From Bordetella genomosp. 2 (GTDB lineage: Bacteria > Pseudomonadota > Gammaproteobacteria > Burkholderiales > Burkholderiaceae_B): a DNA stretch of 64,000 nucleotides. The notes under the pieces are model-generated. The model worked only from the letters and a program-made list of their open reading frames with translations, was not told the DNA's origin and searched no databases. The position numbers and the translations under genes were made by a program. Shown here one piece after another: positions 26,001-35,427 of this stretch. Numbering within the stretch: position 1 is the stretch's first letter; the number at the start of each line of letters is the position of its first letter. The stretch covers positions 459,844 to 523,843 of the forward strand of contig NZ_NEVT01000008.1 in assembly GCF_002261345.1 (NCBI RefSeq), given 5' to 3'.

Positions 26001-27215
26001 TTATGTGCGCACGGCTACCGTGGCAGCGACGCGCCCGGCTTTTTCGCGGGCCGCGTCCACGTCGGCCGCCACCGCCAGGGCTACGCCCATGCGGCGCTTC
26101 ACGTAGGATTCCGGCTTGCCGAACAGCCGGATGTCCGTGCCGGGCTCGGCCAGGGCCTCGGCCACGTGGTGGAACGACACCCCGCGCGCATCCACCCCGC
26201 CGTAGATGACGGCGCTGGCGCCAGGCTGGCGCAGCGAGGTGTCGACCGGCAGGCCCAGCAGGGCGCGGGCGTGCAACTCGAATTCGCTCTGGACCTGGCT
26301 GATCATCGTGACCATGCCGGTATCGTGCGGGCGCGGGCTGACCTCCGAGAACCAGACCTGGTCGCCCGCCACGAACAGCTCCACCCCGAATACGCCCAGC
26401 CCGCCGAGCTCGGTGGTGATGGCGCGGGCGATCTCGCGCGCGCGCTCGAGCGCCGCGGGGCGCATGGGATGCGGCTGCCAGCTCTCGACGTAGTCGCCGT
26501 CGACCTGGCGGTGGCCGATCGGGTCGCAGAAGTGGGTGTGCACCGTGCCGTCGGCCCCCCGCGCGCGCACCGTGAGCAGGGTGATCTCGTAGTCGAAGCG
26601 GATGAAGCCCTCGACGATGATGCGGCCCGCGCCCACCCGGCCGCCTTCCTGGGAATAGCGCCACGCGCCGGCGATGTCATCGGGCCCGTGGATGACCGAC
26701 TGCCCCTTGCCGGAGGACGACATGACCGGCTTGACCACGCACGGGTAGCCGATGCCGCCGTCGATGGCCTGGCGCAGCTCGGCCTCGCTGTCGACGAAAC
26801 GGTACGGCGAGACCGGCAGTTGCAGGGTCTCGGCGGCCAGGCGGCGGATGCCCTCGCGGTTCATGGTCAGCTGGGCGGCGCGCGCGGTCGGGGTGACGCG
26901 CACCGCGCCGGCCGCCTCGAGCTCGACCAGGACATCCGTGGCGATGGCCTCGATCTCGGGCACGACCACGGCGGGGCGCTCCTGCTCGATGATGCGGCGC
27001 AGGGCCGGCGCGTCGGTCATGGGGATGACGTGCGCGCGATGCGCCACCTGGTGGCCGGGCGCGTCGGCGTAGCGGTCGACCGCCACGACCTCGGCCCCCA
27101 GCCGCTGCAAGGCAATGATGACCTCCTTGCCGAGTTCGCCGGCGCCCAGCAGCATGACGCGGGTAGCCGAGGCGGACAGGGGCGTGCCCAGCACGGGCGC
27201 GGGAAACGAAGACAT
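26001..27215 (-). CDS. purT: Phosphoribosylglycinamide formyltransferase 2
   Basis: ATP-grasp enzyme that makes formyl-GAR from GAR, formate and ATP in purine synthesis, an alternative to folate-dependent PurN. The 404-residue product has the PurT N-terminus ([23 protein letters not shown]), the ATP-grasp loop [13 protein letters not shown] near residue 165, and the magnesium-binding [24 protein letters not shown] segment near residue 278. The ATG at 27215 was selected; the upstream in-frame extension is low-quality. It is monocistronic and divergent from kdsD with 104 bases between. Confidence 0.93.
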   Translation of the reverse strand: MSSFPAPVLGTPLSASATRVMLLGAGELGKEVIIALQRLGAEVVAVDRYADAPGHQVAHRAHVIPMTDAPALRRIIEQERPAVVVPEIEAIATDVLVELEAAGAVRVTPTARAAQLTMNREGIRRLAAETLQLPVSPYRFVDSEAELRQAIDGGIGYPCVVKPVMSSSGKGQSVIHGPDDIAGAWRYSQEGGRVGAGRIIVEGFIRFDYEITLLTVRARGADGTVHTHFCDPIGHRQVDGDYVESWQPHPMRPAALERAREIARAITTELGGLGVFGVELFVAGDQVWFSEVSPRPHDTGMVTMISQVQSEFELHARALLGLPVDTSLRQPGASAVIYGGVDARGVSFHHVAEALAEPGTDIRLFGKPESYVKRRMGVALAVAADVDAAREKAGRVAATVAVRT

Positions 27216-27319
27216 GATGTGACGGCCTGGAAAAAGAGTTGAAACCGGAAATTGCGCCGCCAGCATGCCATAGCCCCCCCGGCGCCAGCAACCTGCCATA
27301 CTACGATTAAAATCCCGCC

Positions 27320-28309
27320 ATGACTGAGCATCCCCATTCTTCGTCCGAAGCCGCCCTCGACTCGGCGCGCCGCACCCTGCAGGTCGAGGCGCAAGCCATC
27401 CACGACCTGTCGGCCCGGCTGGACGACGGTTTCTCGCGCGTGGTCGACATGCTGCTGGCCTGCCGCGGCCGCGTGGTCGTCAGCGGCATCGGCAAGACCG
27501 GCCACATCGCCCGCAAGATCGCCGCCACCTTCGCCTCGACCGGCACGCCGGCGTTCTTCGTGCATGCCGCCGAGGCCATCCATGGCGACCTGGGCATGAT
27601 CACCCGCGACGACGTGCTGATCGCGATCTCGCATTCCGGCTCCGGCCAGGAATTGCTGACGATCCTGCCGGTGGCGCGCCGCATGGGCGCCGGCCTGATC
27701 GCCATGACCGGCAACCCGTCTTCCGAGCTGGCGCGGCTGGCCGACCTGCACCTGGACACCAGCGTGGCGCAGGAGGCCTGCCCGCTCAACCTGGCGCCCA
27801 CTGCCAGCACTACCGCCGCGCTGGCGCTGGGCGACGCGCTGGCCGTGGCCTGCCTGGAAGCGCGCGGCTTCGGCCCCGAGGACTTCGCCCGCTCGCACCC
27901 GGGCGGCACGCTGGGACGCCGGCTGCTGACCCACGTGCGCGACGTCATGCGCAAGGGCGCGGCGCTGCCCACGGTGGCCCAGGATTCCCCCCTGTTCCCT
28001 GCGCTGGAAGAGATGTCGGCCAAGGGCATGGGCATGACCATCGTGCTCGACGCCGCCGGCAAGCCGGCGGGCATCTTCACCGACGGCGACCTGCGCCGGC
28101 TGATCGAGCGCCATGGCGACATCCGCAACCTGACGGTGGCCCAGGGCATGACGCGCATGCCGCGCAGCATCGGGCCGGATGCCCTGGCCGTCGAAGCGGC
28201 CCGCCAGATGGACGAACAGCGGCTCAGCCAGATGCTGGTGCTGGATGCCGACGGTTCGCTGCTGGGCGCCCTGCACATGCACGACCTGATGGCCGCCAAG
28301 GTGGTATGA
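27320..28309 (+). CDS. kdsD: Arabinose-5-phosphate isomerase (KdsD type)
   Basis: Converts ribulose-5-phosphate to arabinose-5-phosphate, the first step towards Kdo for LPS. The 329-residue product has an SIS domain (about 35-170; [33 protein letters not shown]) and two C-terminal CBS domains (about 205-325). GutQ-type paralogues are similar, but the adjacent kdsC and lpt genes support KdsD. It opens a five-gene LPS operon and overlaps kdsC by four bases (ATGA). Confidence 0.92.
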   Translation: MTEHPHSSSEAALDSARRTLQVEAQAIHDLSARLDDGFSRVVDMLLACRGRVVVSGIGKTGHIARKIAATFASTGTPAFFVHAAEAIHGDLGMITRDDVLIAISHSGSGQELLTILPVARRMGAGLIAMTGNPSSELARLADLHLDTSVAQEACPLNLAPTASTTAALALGDALAVACLEARGFGPEDFARSHPGGTLGRRLLTHVRDVMRKGAALPTVAQDSPLFPALEEMSAKGMGMTIVLDAAGKPAGIFTDGDLRRLIERHGDIRNLTVAQGMTRMPRSIGPDALAVEAARQMDEQRLSQMLVLDADGSLLGALHMHDLMAAKVV

Positions 28310-28914
28310 CCATGACAACCTCCCCCTCCGCCACCCATCCCGCCGAAGCCCTGGTGCTGGCCCGCATCGCGCCGGCCGTGCGCGAGCGCGCCGCCGCCGT
28401 GCGTCTGATGGTCTTCGACGTCGACGGCGTGCTCACCGACGGCAGCCTGTATTACGGCGAAAACGGCGAACTGTTCAAGCGCTTCCACGCGCTGGACGGC
28501 CACGGCCTGCGCCTGCTGATCGAGGGCGGCCTGAAGGTCGCCCTGGTCACCGGCCGCTCGGGCCCCATCGTGGACCGCCGCGCCGCCGAACTGGGCATCG
28601 CCGAAGTCCACCAGGGCGTGCGCGACAAGGCCGCCGCGCTGGCGGAACTCGCCCAGCGCAATGGCGTCGAACTGACACAGACCGGCTACATGGGCGACGA
28701 CATCATCGACCTGCCCGCCATGCAGCGCGCCGGCTTCGCCGCCAGCGTCGCCAATGCGCCGGGCTATATCGCCCAGGCTGCGCACTGGGTCGCGTCGCAG
28801 CCGGGCGGCAGCGGCGCGGTCCGCGAATGCTGCGACCTGCTCCTGGCCGCGCAAGGCCGGCTGGGCGCCTTCATGATGGCGCCGGGCCTGCTGGGCCCCG
28901 GCGCCATCCAGTAA
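28306..28914 (+). CDS. kdsC: 3-deoxy-D-manno-octulosonate 8-phosphate phosphatase
   Basis: HAD-family phosphatase that dephosphorylates Kdo-8-P to Kdo. The catalytic DxD is Asp38/Asp40 in MVFDVDGVLTDG; further motifs are LVTGRSG, and GDDIIDLP for magnesium binding. At 202 residues it is slightly longer than E. coli KdsC (188). Start 28306 overlaps the kdsD stop; an ATG at 28312 is an alternative. The C-terminal tail beyond residue 185 (MMAPGLLGPGAIQ) is not typical. Confidence 0.92.
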   Translation: MTMTTSPSATHPAEALVLARIAPAVRERAAAVRLMVFDVDGVLTDGSLYYGENGELFKRFHALDGHGLRLLIEGGLKVALVTGRSGPIVDRRAAELGIAEVHQGVRDKAAALAELAQRNGVELTQTGYMGDDIIDLPAMQRAGFAASVANAPGYIAQAAHWVASQPGGSGAVRECCDLLLAAQGRLGAFMMAPGLLGPGAIQ

Positions 28915-28927
28915 CCGCCGCCACGGC

Positions 28928-29545
28928 ATGAAAGAACGTCTCCCCTCCCTGATCGCGCTGTTCCTGCTGATCGCGCTCGTCGCCGGCACCTGGTGGGCCG
29001 CCGACTACGCGCAGCGCGCCATACCGGTCGACCCGCCGCGCCGCCTGACCCACGAAATGGATTCCTGGGGGCGGGATTTCGTCATGCTGCGCACCGACCC
29101 CACGGGCAAGCCGATCAACCGCCTCGAAGGCGACTATGTCCAGCATTTTCCCGACGACGATTCCTACCACGTGACGGCGCCGCGCGCGATCGGCCAGCAG
29201 GCCGAGAACCCGGTCACGGTCGGCACCTCCAAGACCGCCATCATGGAGCGCGACGGCAAGCGCATCATCATGAACGGCGAGGCGCATGTGCACCGCCAGC
29301 CCGACGCCAACAACGACGCGCTCGACGTGCGCAGCGAGCAGCTCATCATCCTGCCCGACGAGGACGTGGTCTACACCGACCTGCCGGCCGTGGTCGTGAA
29401 GGGCCGTTCGCGCATGAGCGGCACCGGCATGCACTACAACAACAAGACCCGGCAACTCCAGGTGTCGGCCTCCACCGACGTCAAGATCGACGGCTCCGAA
29501 ACACGCCAGCGCCAGTCGCGCGAATCAACCCAGAATCGACCATGA
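28928..29545 (+). CDS. lptC: LPS export system protein LptC
   Basis: Inner-membrane-anchored periplasmic protein (205 residues) that passes LPS from LptB2FG to LptA. It has one N-terminal transmembrane helix (about 5-27) followed by a beta-jellyroll domain (GRDFVMLRTDPTGKPINRLEGDYVQHFPDDDSYHVTAP). Sequence conservation of LptC is low, so the call also rests on its place between kdsC and lptA. It overlaps lptA by four bases (ATGA). Confidence 0.9.
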   Translation: MKERLPSLIALFLLIALVAGTWWAADYAQRAIPVDPPRRLTHEMDSWGRDFVMLRTDPTGKPINRLEGDYVQHFPDDDSYHVTAPRAIGQQAENPVTVGTSKTAIMERDGKRIIMNGEAHVHRQPDANNDALDVRSEQLIILPDEDVVYTDLPAVVVKGRSRMSGTGMHYNNKTRQLQVSASTDVKIDGSETRQRQSRESTQNRP

Positions 29546-30156
29546 TCCATTCCCGCCCCCTTCTCGCCTCGACGCGGCTAATCGGCGCCCTGCTGCTGGG
29601 CGCGGCCATGTGCGCGCAGGCGCAGCAACAGAACGCGCCCGCCGAAGAGCCGAGCACGCTGATCCTGTCCGACACGCTGCACTACGACGACGTGAAGCGG
29701 CAGAGCATCTTCACCGGCAATGTGGTGCTGACGCGCGGCCTCATGAAACTGACCGCCGACCGGCTGGAAGTCCATGAAGACGCAGCCGGCAACCAGTACG
29801 GCACCGCCACCGCCGAGAAAGGCAAGATCGTCACCATTCGCCAGGAACGCCCCGAGACGTACGAAGTCATCGAGGGCAAGGGCCTGCGCGCCGAGTACGA
29901 CGGCACCAAGAGCCAGTTCGACCTGATCGGGCAGGCGGTCGTCACCCGCTACATCTGCGGCAAGCCGTTCGACACCATCCGGGGCGAACGGGTGCGCTAT
30001 AACGAGAAAACCGGCGTCTACCAGGCCCAGGGCGGCCCCAATTCGTCGGCGCCCGGCGGCCGCGTGCGATCGCTGGCCGAGCCGCGCGCCAAGGCCGACG
30101 CCGCCATCGCCGAATGCCGCGCCAGGGGCGGCAAGGGCGCCAAGCAAGGCAGCTGA
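29542..30156 (+). CDS. lptA: LPS transport periplasmic protein LptA
   Basis: Periplasmic bridge protein (204 residues) that carries LPS between LptC and LptD. It has a signal peptide (about 1-28, ending AQA-QQQ) and an OstA-type beta domain: [20 protein letters not shown], then [17 protein letters not shown], near residues 40-80. A polar tail from about residue 175 includes [14 protein letters not shown], found in betaproteobacterial LptA. The true ATG overlaps the lptC stop. Confidence 0.92.
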   Translation: MIHSRPLLASTRLIGALLLGAAMCAQAQQQNAPAEEPSTLILSDTLHYDDVKRQSIFTGNVVLTRGLMKLTADRLEVHEDAAGNQYGTATAEKGKIVTIRQERPETYEVIEGKGLRAEYDGTKSQFDLIGQAVVTRYICGKPFDTIRGERVRYNEKTGVYQAQGGPNSSAPGGRVRSLAEPRAKADAAIAECRARGGKGAKQGS

Positions 30157-30188
30157 CCGCCCCCTCGCCTAATCCGAACGCATCCACG

Positions 30189-30974
30189 ATGACCCAGACT
30201 TCCAAGCCATCTTCCCCCGCCCCGGGCGTCAAGCAGGGCAGCCTGCGCGCCACCGGCCTGCGCAAGATCTACAACGGCCGCACGGTCGTGCAGGATGTTT
30301 CGCTGTCGGTCGTCAGCGGCGAGGTCGTGGGGCTGCTGGGCCCCAACGGGGCCGGCAAGACCACCAGCTTCTACATGATCGTCGGCCTCGTGCCCGCCGA
30401 TGCGGGCCGCATCGAGATCGACGACGCCCCGATCACCGCCATGCCCATCCACAAGCGGGCGCGCATGGGCCTGTCGTACCTGCCGCAGGACGCCTCGGTA
30501 TTCCGGCGCCTGACCGTCGAGCAGAACATCCGCGCCGTGCTCGAACTGCAGATCGACGCCGACGGCAAGACCTTGTCGGAACCCCAGATCAAGGAACAGC
30601 TCGAGGCGCTGCTGGACGAACTGCAGATCGGCCACATCCGCGGCAACGCCGCCATTTCGCTGTCCGGCGGCGAGCGCCGCCGCGTGGAAATCGCCCGCGC
30701 GCTGGCCACGCGGCCGCGCTTCATCCTGCTGGACGAGCCGTTCGCCGGGGTGGACCCGATCGCCGTGATCGAAATCCAGCGCATCGTGCGCTTCCTCAAG
30801 GGACGCGGCATCGGCGTGCTGATCACCGACCACAACGTGCGCGAAACCCTCGGCATCTGCGACCGCGCCTACATCATCAGCGAAGGCAAGGTGCTGACCG
30901 ACGGCCAGCCCGACGAGATCGTCGGCGACCCGGCCGTCCGGCGCGTCTACCTGGGCGAACACTTCCGCATGTAA
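30189..30974 (+). CDS. lptB: LPS export ABC transporter ATPase LptB
   Basis: ATPase of the LptB2FG extractor (261 residues) that pulls LPS from the inner membrane. Walker A is GPNGAGKTT (about 53-61), the signature is LSGGERRR, Walker B is [13 protein letters not shown], and the switch is in [11 protein letters not shown]. An N-terminal extension of about 20 residues ([12 protein letters not shown]) is longer than in E. coli. It ends the LPS operon; in most proteobacteria rpoN would come next, but here it is absent. Confidence 0.95.
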   Translation: MTQTSKPSSPAPGVKQGSLRATGLRKIYNGRTVVQDVSLSVVSGEVVGLLGPNGAGKTTSFYMIVGLVPADAGRIEIDDAPITAMPIHKRARMGLSYLPQDASVFRRLTVEQNIRAVLELQIDADGKTLSEPQIKEQLEALLDELQIGHIRGNAAISLSGGERRRVEIARALATRPRFILLDEPFAGVDPIAVIEIQRIVRFLKGRGIGVLITDHNVRETLGICDRAYIISEGKVLTDGQPDEIVGDPAVRRVYLGEHFRM

Positions 30975-31069
30975 CCCAGCCGCGCCCGCGCGGCAAGCCC
31001 CCTCCCGCCCCGGGAAAACCCCTGCCCACGGCCGCCCTGGGAGGACGCTTGCGCTTGTCCCGGCGCAAC

Positions 31070-31097
31070 TTGTTTTACCCGCCAGAGTCTATACACT
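31070..31097 (+). promoter_or_regulatory. Candidate sigma-70 promoter for hpf
   Basis: TTGTTT (31070-31075) and TACACT (31092-31097) with a 16-base spacer lie 130 bases upstream of hpf in the 253-base gap after lptB. The region is clearly more AT-rich than its surroundings. The leader of about 120 bases contains no further strong hairpin. Confidence 0.4.
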
Positions 31098-31227
31098 AGT
31101 ACTGAACGCCGCCGTTTTCCGCGGCGGCGCAAAGCCTCTTTTCACCCTTTCTACAGGAGACCCTTTTACAAAATCCCTCGCGCGATTCGCGCACCCATTT
31201 CTCTTTTTCAAGGAAGGAGAGCGCACT

Positions 31228-31566
31228 ATGAACCTGAGCATCTGCGGTCGTCACCTCGACGTCACCCCGGCCATCCGGGAATATGTCATGAATAAACTGG
31301 CGCGAGTGCTGCGGCATTTCGATCACGTGATCGATACCCAGGTCATGCTCTCAGTAGAGCCCCTGCGGCACAAAGCCGAAATCACCATGAGACTGCGCGG
31401 CAAGGACATCCACTGCGAGGCAGTGGACGAAAACCTCTACGCAGCCATCGACCTGCTGGCCGACAAGATCGATCGCCAGGTCCTCAAGCACAAAGACAAG
31501 GTGCAAAGCCATTCAGCCGAGTCGGTGAAGCGACAAGCCGCTGCCATCGCGCAGCAGAATCCGTAG
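31228..31566 (+). CDS. hpf: Ribosome hibernation promoting factor, short form
   Basis: A 112-residue member of the HPF/YfiA family that binds the 30S decoding region and promotes ribosome dimerisation in stationary phase. Typical features are MNLSICGRHLDVTPAIREYVMNKLARV at the start and the conserved MRLRGKDIHCEAVDENLYAAIDLLADKIDRQVLKHK segment (about 52-90). A strong site AAGGAAGGAGAG precedes the ATG. It is followed by ptsN and hprK, as in many proteobacteria. Confidence 0.94.
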   Translation: MNLSICGRHLDVTPAIREYVMNKLARVLRHFDHVIDTQVMLSVEPLRHKAEITMRLRGKDIHCEAVDENLYAAIDLLADKIDRQVLKHKDKVQSHSAESVKRQAAAIAQQNP

Positions 31567-31768
31567 TCCCGCGCCTCACCTTTCGCTCGCGCCGAGCATG
31601 CGCCCGAGCTTGAAACCCACGATCCCACCGGTGGATCATCCGACCCCGGTGTCCCGCAGGATGCAGTACCCATCCCGTCGGGGCATCGGCTAGACACTCC
31701 CCCCTCCCATTAGCGTCCGGAACCGACTATGCTGTCGCGTTCACAAGGCTCGCCGCCGCCGTGCGTTT

Positions 31769-31795
31769 TTGCACTGCGGCATATAACCATATAAT
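31769..31795 (+). promoter_or_regulatory. Candidate promoter giving a leaderless ptsN transcript
   Basis: TATAAT, a perfect -10 box, is at 31790-31795; TTGCAC at 31769-31774 could serve as -35 with a short 15-base spacer (TTTTGC at 31767 gives 17). The expected start site, about seven bases after the -10 box, falls on or next to the ptsN ATG at 31803. No Shine-Dalgarno site is visible before that ATG. Confidence 0.5.
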
Positions 31796-31802
31796 GACCC
31801 GC

Positions 31803-32258
31803 ATGAATCATTTGTCGCGCATCCTACCCGCCGGCAACATCGTGCTCGACATGAACGCCACCAGCAAGAAACGGGCGTTCGAGCAGGCCGGGCTACTTTT
31901 CGAAAACCATCATGGCCTGGCCCGGACCGTCGTGTTCGACAGCCTGTTCGCCCGTGAGCGCCTCGGCTCGACCGCGCTCGGCCAGGGCGTGGCGGTGCCG
32001 CACGGCCGCGTCAAGGGGCTGGAGCAGCCCCTGGCCGCGTTCATCCGGCTGGCGCAGCCCGTCGCGTTCGACGCCCCCGACGGCCAGCCGGTCACCATGC
32101 TGATGTGCCTGCTGGTGCCCGAGACCGCCACCCAGCAGCACCTGGATATCCTGGCCGAACTGGCGCAGCTCATGTCCAACAAGGCGTTGCGCGAAGGCCT
32201 GGCCACCGAATCCGATCCGGCCGAAGTCCACCGGATGCTCACCACGGGCCAACGCTGA
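31803..32258 (+). CDS. ptsN: PTS IIA-like nitrogen regulatory protein PtsN
   Basis: EIIA-Ntr phosphocarrier (151 residues) that regulates potassium, nitrogen and carbon functions by its phosphorylation state. The active-site histidine is His67 in GVAVPHGRV. The ATG at 31803 ([16 protein letters not shown]) matches the family start; an ATG at 31794 would add three residues. It is followed by hprK, which in betaproteobacteria acts on HPr of the incomplete PTS. Its promoter appears to sit directly against the start codon. Confidence 0.93.
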   Translation: MNHLSRILPAGNIVLDMNATSKKRAFEQAGLLFENHHGLARTVVFDSLFARERLGSTALGQGVAVPHGRVKGLEQPLAAFIRLAQPVAFDAPDGQPVTMLMCLLVPETATQQHLDILAELAQLMSNKALREGLATESDPAEVHRMLTTGQR

Positions 32259-32277
32259 CCTCCGCGGAGTCGCTGCC

Positions 32278-33204
32278 ATGCTTACCGTGCAGGAACTGGT
32301 CGACGACAACGCCGACAAAATCCCCTTCAACTGGATCGCCGGCCACGGCGCCGCCGACCGGGCGATCCGCGACGACGGCATGGCGGCCGCCGACCTGGTC
32401 GGCCACCTGAACCTCATCCACCCCTCGCGCATCCAGGTGTTCGGCCAGGAGGAACTGGCCTATTACAGCCGCTTCGACCTGCGCCGCCGCACGCACCACA
32501 TGGACGAGCTGCTGATCGGCGGCGTGCCGGCCATCCTGCTGGCCGACGGCCTCACCCCGCCGCAGGACCTGATCGACCAGTGCGAACAGCACCAGGTGCC
32601 GCTGCTGTCCACCCCGGTGGCGGCGGCCCAGCTCATCGACCTGTTGCGCATCTACCTGGGCAAGAAGCTGGCGCCCACCACCACCGTGCACGGCGTCTTC
32701 ATGGACGTGCTCGGCCTGGGGGTGCTGATCACCGGCGAGTCAGGGCTGGGCAAGAGCGAACTGGCGCTGGAACTGATCTCGCGCGGGCATGGCCTGGTGG
32801 CCGACGACGCGGTGGAATTCTCGCGCACCGCGCCCAGCATGATCGAAGGACACTGCCCGCCGCTGTTGCAGAACATGCTCGAAGTGCGCGGGCTGGGGCT
32901 GCTGGACATCCGCACCATTTTCGGCGAGACCTCGGTGCGCCGCAAAATGCGCCTGAAACTGATCGTCCACCTGGTGCGCGCCACCGCGCAGGACAAATTC
33001 GAGCGCCTGCCCCTACAGGACATCACCCAGGACATGCTCGGCCTGCCGGTGCGCAAGGTGATGCTGCAGGTCGCGGCCGGCCGCAATCTCGCCGTGCTGG
33101 TCGAGGCGGCCGTGCGCAATACCATCCTGAAGCTGCGCGGCATCGACACCCTGGGCGAGTTCATGGAACGCCAGGCCATGGCGATCCTGCAGAGCAGCAA
33201 ATAG
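32278..33204 (+). CDS. hprK: HPr kinase/phosphorylase
   Basis: Bifunctional enzyme (308 residues) that phosphorylates and dephosphorylates a serine of HPr. It has an N-terminal domain (1-130) and a C-terminal kinase domain with the P-loop GESGLGKS (153-160) and the HprK signature [15 protein letters not shown] (about 204-218). Its presence with PtsN and no full sugar PTS is typical of Bordetella relatives. A hairpin at 33203-33224 overlaps its stop. Confidence 0.95.
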   Translation: MLTVQELVDDNADKIPFNWIAGHGAADRAIRDDGMAAADLVGHLNLIHPSRIQVFGQEELAYYSRFDLRRRTHHMDELLIGGVPAILLADGLTPPQDLIDQCEQHQVPLLSTPVAAAQLIDLLRIYLGKKLAPTTTVHGVFMDVLGLGVLITGESGLGKSELALELISRGHGLVADDAVEFSRTAPSMIEGHCPPLLQNMLEVRGLGLLDIRTIFGETSVRRKMRLKLIVHLVRATAQDKFERLPLQDITQDMLGLPVRKVMLQVAAGRNLAVLVEAAVRNTILKLRGIDTLGEFMERQAMAILQSSK

Positions 33205-33224
33205 CCCCGCCATCGGGCGGGGCT
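33203..33224. terminator. GC-rich hairpin between hprK and cytochrome c gene
   Basis: A perfect 9-bp stem AGCCCCGCC / GGCGGGGCT (33203-33211 and 33216-33224, 4-base loop) spans the hprK stop and the convergent gap. No U-tract follows, so it is either a factor-dependent terminator or a transcript-stabilising hairpin. Confidence 0.5.
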
Positions 33225-33244
33225 CTGCCCAGGGCGGGCCGGCC

Positions 33245-34525
33245 CTAGTCGAGCGTCGCGGCGCTGCGCACGCGCTTGACGTCGAACGCGGTGACCGAGC
33301 CCGCGCCATTGCCCCAGCTGGACCGCACATACGACACCAGCGCCGCCACGTCGGCATCGCCCAGCAACGGGCCGAACGGCGGCATGCCGTGCGGACGCGG
33401 GTTGGCCGCCGTGGCGGGGGCGTAGCCGCCGTCCAGCACCACGCGGATCGTGTTGACGGGCGACGGCGCGGTGACGGTCGGGTTGCCCGCCAGCGCCGGC
33501 CACGCCTGGCCGCTGCCGGAGCCGTCGGCCTGGTGGCATTGCACGCAATGCTGCTCGTACAGCTGGCCGCCGCGCTGCATCAGGGCGGCGCCGGCCGGGC
33601 GCCCCGGCACGGGCTTCGTCTCGGCGGCGGGCAAGGACTTCAGGTAGGCGCCGATTGCCAGGGCGTCGGCGTCGGTCAGGTATTGCGTGCTGCCGAGCAC
33701 CACTTCGGCCATCGGCCCGGCGGCGCTCGAATGGCGCGCCATGCCGGTCTGCAGCAGGGTCGCGATGTCCTGCTCGCTCCAGCGCCCCAGCCCGGTAAGC
33801 GGATCGCCGTCCAGCGGCGGGGCGTACCAGTCCAGCCCGGCGATCAGGGCGCCGCCCAGGCGCTCGGCCCCGACGCTGGCGCCCAGGCGGTTGCGCGGCG
33901 CATGGCAGGCCGCGCAGTGGCCGAGGCCCTGCACCAGATAGCGGCCGCGGTTCCACTGCGCCGGCTGGTCGGGCTGGTCCTGCTGGACGCCGGGGCGGAA
34001 GTACAGCGCCCGCCAGACCGCCAGCAGCCAGCGCTGGTCGTAGGGGAACGCCAGGTCATGCGGGCGATTGGCCCGCTCGACCGGTTCGACGGTGCGCAGG
34101 AAGGCGTAGAGGGCATCGGCATCGGCCCGGGTAATGCGGGTGTACTCGGTATATGGAAACGCGGGATACAGCAGGCTGCCGTCGCGCGATTTGCCGTTGT
34201 GCAGCGCGCGCCAGAAATCGTCGGCGCTCCAGGTGCCGATGCCGGTCTGCCGGTCTGGCGTGATGTTCGGCCCGTACAGGGTGCCGAACGGGGTCGGGAT
34301 GGGCGTGCCGCCGGCATAGGCCTGGCCGCCGCGGGCCGTATGGCAGGCCGCGCAATTGCCCAGCCGGGCCAGGTAGCGGCCGCGTTCGACGAGTTGGCCG
34401 GCGTCGGCCTGGACGGCGGCGGCGCCATCGGCGTCGTCTTCGCGAGTGCCCACCCAGTACAGGACGGAGATGCCCGCCGCCACGGCGAGCACCAGGACCA
34501 GCAGGAGTTGTTTGATGAGTTTCAT
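33245..34525 (-). CDS. Triheme cytochrome c (dehydrogenase-type subunit)
   Basis: Membrane-anchored cytochrome c of 426 residues with three CXXCH heme sites: CAACH near residue 58, CAACH near 204 and CVQCH near 330. An uncleaved-looking N-terminal helix (about 5-26) anchors it. The architecture matches the cytochrome subunit of alcohol or gluconate dehydrogenases (AdhB type), which pass electrons to ubiquinone, but no dehydrogenase partner is encoded nearby. The ATG at 34525 has GGGGGGCGGC upstream. It is co-oriented with the c4-type cytochrome gene ten bases away and is probably co-transcribed with it. Confidence 0.85.
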   Translation of the reverse strand: MKLIKQLLLVLVLAVAAGISVLYWVGTREDDADGAAAVQADAGQLVERGRYLARLGNCAACHTARGGQAYAGGTPIPTPFGTLYGPNITPDRQTGIGTWSADDFWRALHNGKSRDGSLLYPAFPYTEYTRITRADADALYAFLRTVEPVERANRPHDLAFPYDQRWLLAVWRALYFRPGVQQDQPDQPAQWNRGRYLVQGLGHCAACHAPRNRLGASVGAERLGGALIAGLDWYAPPLDGDPLTGLGRWSEQDIATLLQTGMARHSSAAGPMAEVVLGSTQYLTDADALAIGAYLKSLPAAETKPVPGRPAGAALMQRGGQLYEQHCVQCHQADGSGSGQAWPALAGNPTVTAPSPVNTIRVVLDGGYAPATAANPRPHGMPPFGPLLGDADVAALVSYVRSSWGNGAGSVTAFDVKRVRSAATLD

Positions 34526-35277
34526 GCCGCCCCCCTTAGTGCCCGGCCTGGCTGCCGCACTCGACCGGCAGGTCCGCCGACCCGGCCGGGTCGGGCTGGT
34601 AGGGCTCGACGATGGGGCGCGACGCCAGCCATGCCGACAGGGCGCCGATGTCCTGGGGGGGTGAGCTGGTCGGCGATGGCGGCCATGCAGTCCGGCTCCG
34701 CCGCCCGGCGCAGGCCGTTCTTCCAGCCGCCGATCTGCGCGGCGATGTAGTCGCGCGGCAGGCCCAGCAGGCCGGGAATGGCGGGGGCCAGCCCGCTGAA
34801 CGCCGCCCCATGGCAGGCGGCACAGGCCGGCAGCCCGCGCTGCGGGTCGCCCTGGGTGGCCAGCAGCCGGCCTTGCTCCAGGACGGCGGCCGAGACGCCC
34901 GGCGCCGCCGGCGGCGGATACGGGACGTGCTGGTCGGCGAAGTAGGCCGCCATCTCGCGCAGGTAGTCGTCGGGCAGGCCGTCCAGCAAATGGGCCATGG
35001 GACGGTATTGGCGCCGCCCGTCGCGGAAATTCAGCAACTGGTGGTAGAGATAGTCGCGCGGCTTGCCGGCCAGCCGCGGATAGTAGCCATCCGTCCCTGC
35101 TTTACCCTGGTCGCCGTGGCAGGCGGTACAGGCGGCCACGCGCGCCTGCATGGTGTCCGGGCGCAGGGACTCGGCCTGTTGCGCCCCGGCGGGCCCGGCG
35201 GCCAGTGCCGCCATTCCCGCCGCGGCGGCCAGCGCGGCCCGGCCCGCAATACGGGAGAAAAGTGAAAATGCTGACAT
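34522..35277 (-). CDS. Diheme cytochrome c4-type protein, apparently frameshifted in a C7 tract
   Basis: Periplasmic diheme cytochrome c with a signal peptide (about 1-30, ending GAGAQQ-like AGAQ) and two CXXCH sites, CTACHGDQG and CAACHGAAF. As read, the frame runs 251 residues, but after IADQLTP the C-terminus changes to Arg/Pro/Gly-rich sequence. Dropping one C from the C7 run (34655-34661) restores DIGALSAWLASRPIVEPYQP, the expected final helix, ending at a TAA at 34536, ten bases before the triheme cytochrome gene. So this is a frameshift mutation, a phase-variable tract or a sequencing error. Start ATG 35277. Confidence 0.7.
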   Translation of the reverse strand: MSAFSLFSRIAGRAALAAAAGMAALAAGPAGAQQAESLRPDTMQARVAACTACHGDQGKAGTDGYYPRLAGKPRDYLYHQLLNFRDGRRQYRPMAHLLDGLPDDYLREMAAYFADQHVPYPPPAAPGVSAAVLEQGRLLATQGDPQRGLPACAACHGAAFSGLAPAIPGLLGLPRDYIAAQIGGWKNGLRRAAEPDCMAAIADQLTPPGHRRPVGMAGVAPHRRALPARPGRVGGPAGRVRQPGRALRGAA

Positions 35278-35427
35278 TCCTGGACAACATCGATGCAGAA
35301 GAAGGCCGCGCCTGGCGGGGAGCGGGAAGAGGAGCCCGCCCATGTTACAGGCCAATGGCGGTGTAATGCTATATCGGGCCGTATCAAGCGGGTATCACGA
35401 CGGCAAAATCGTGCAACAATCAAGGCC

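Noticed and set aside
22341..27242. A 1633-codon plus-strand open frame across the cyd operon and purT
   Set aside because: It is antisense to seven well-supported genes and translates to His/Gln/Arg/Gly-rich sequence without domains.
31567..31760. A separate small RNA between hpf and ptsN
   Set aside because: There is a short inverted repeat (GATCC/GGATC near 31621) but no convincing promoter-terminator pair.
34530..34535. C6 run between the two cytochrome genes as a second slippage tract
   Set aside because: It lies outside coding sequence, and a length change there would not alter either protein; it could at most affect the ribosome site spacing.
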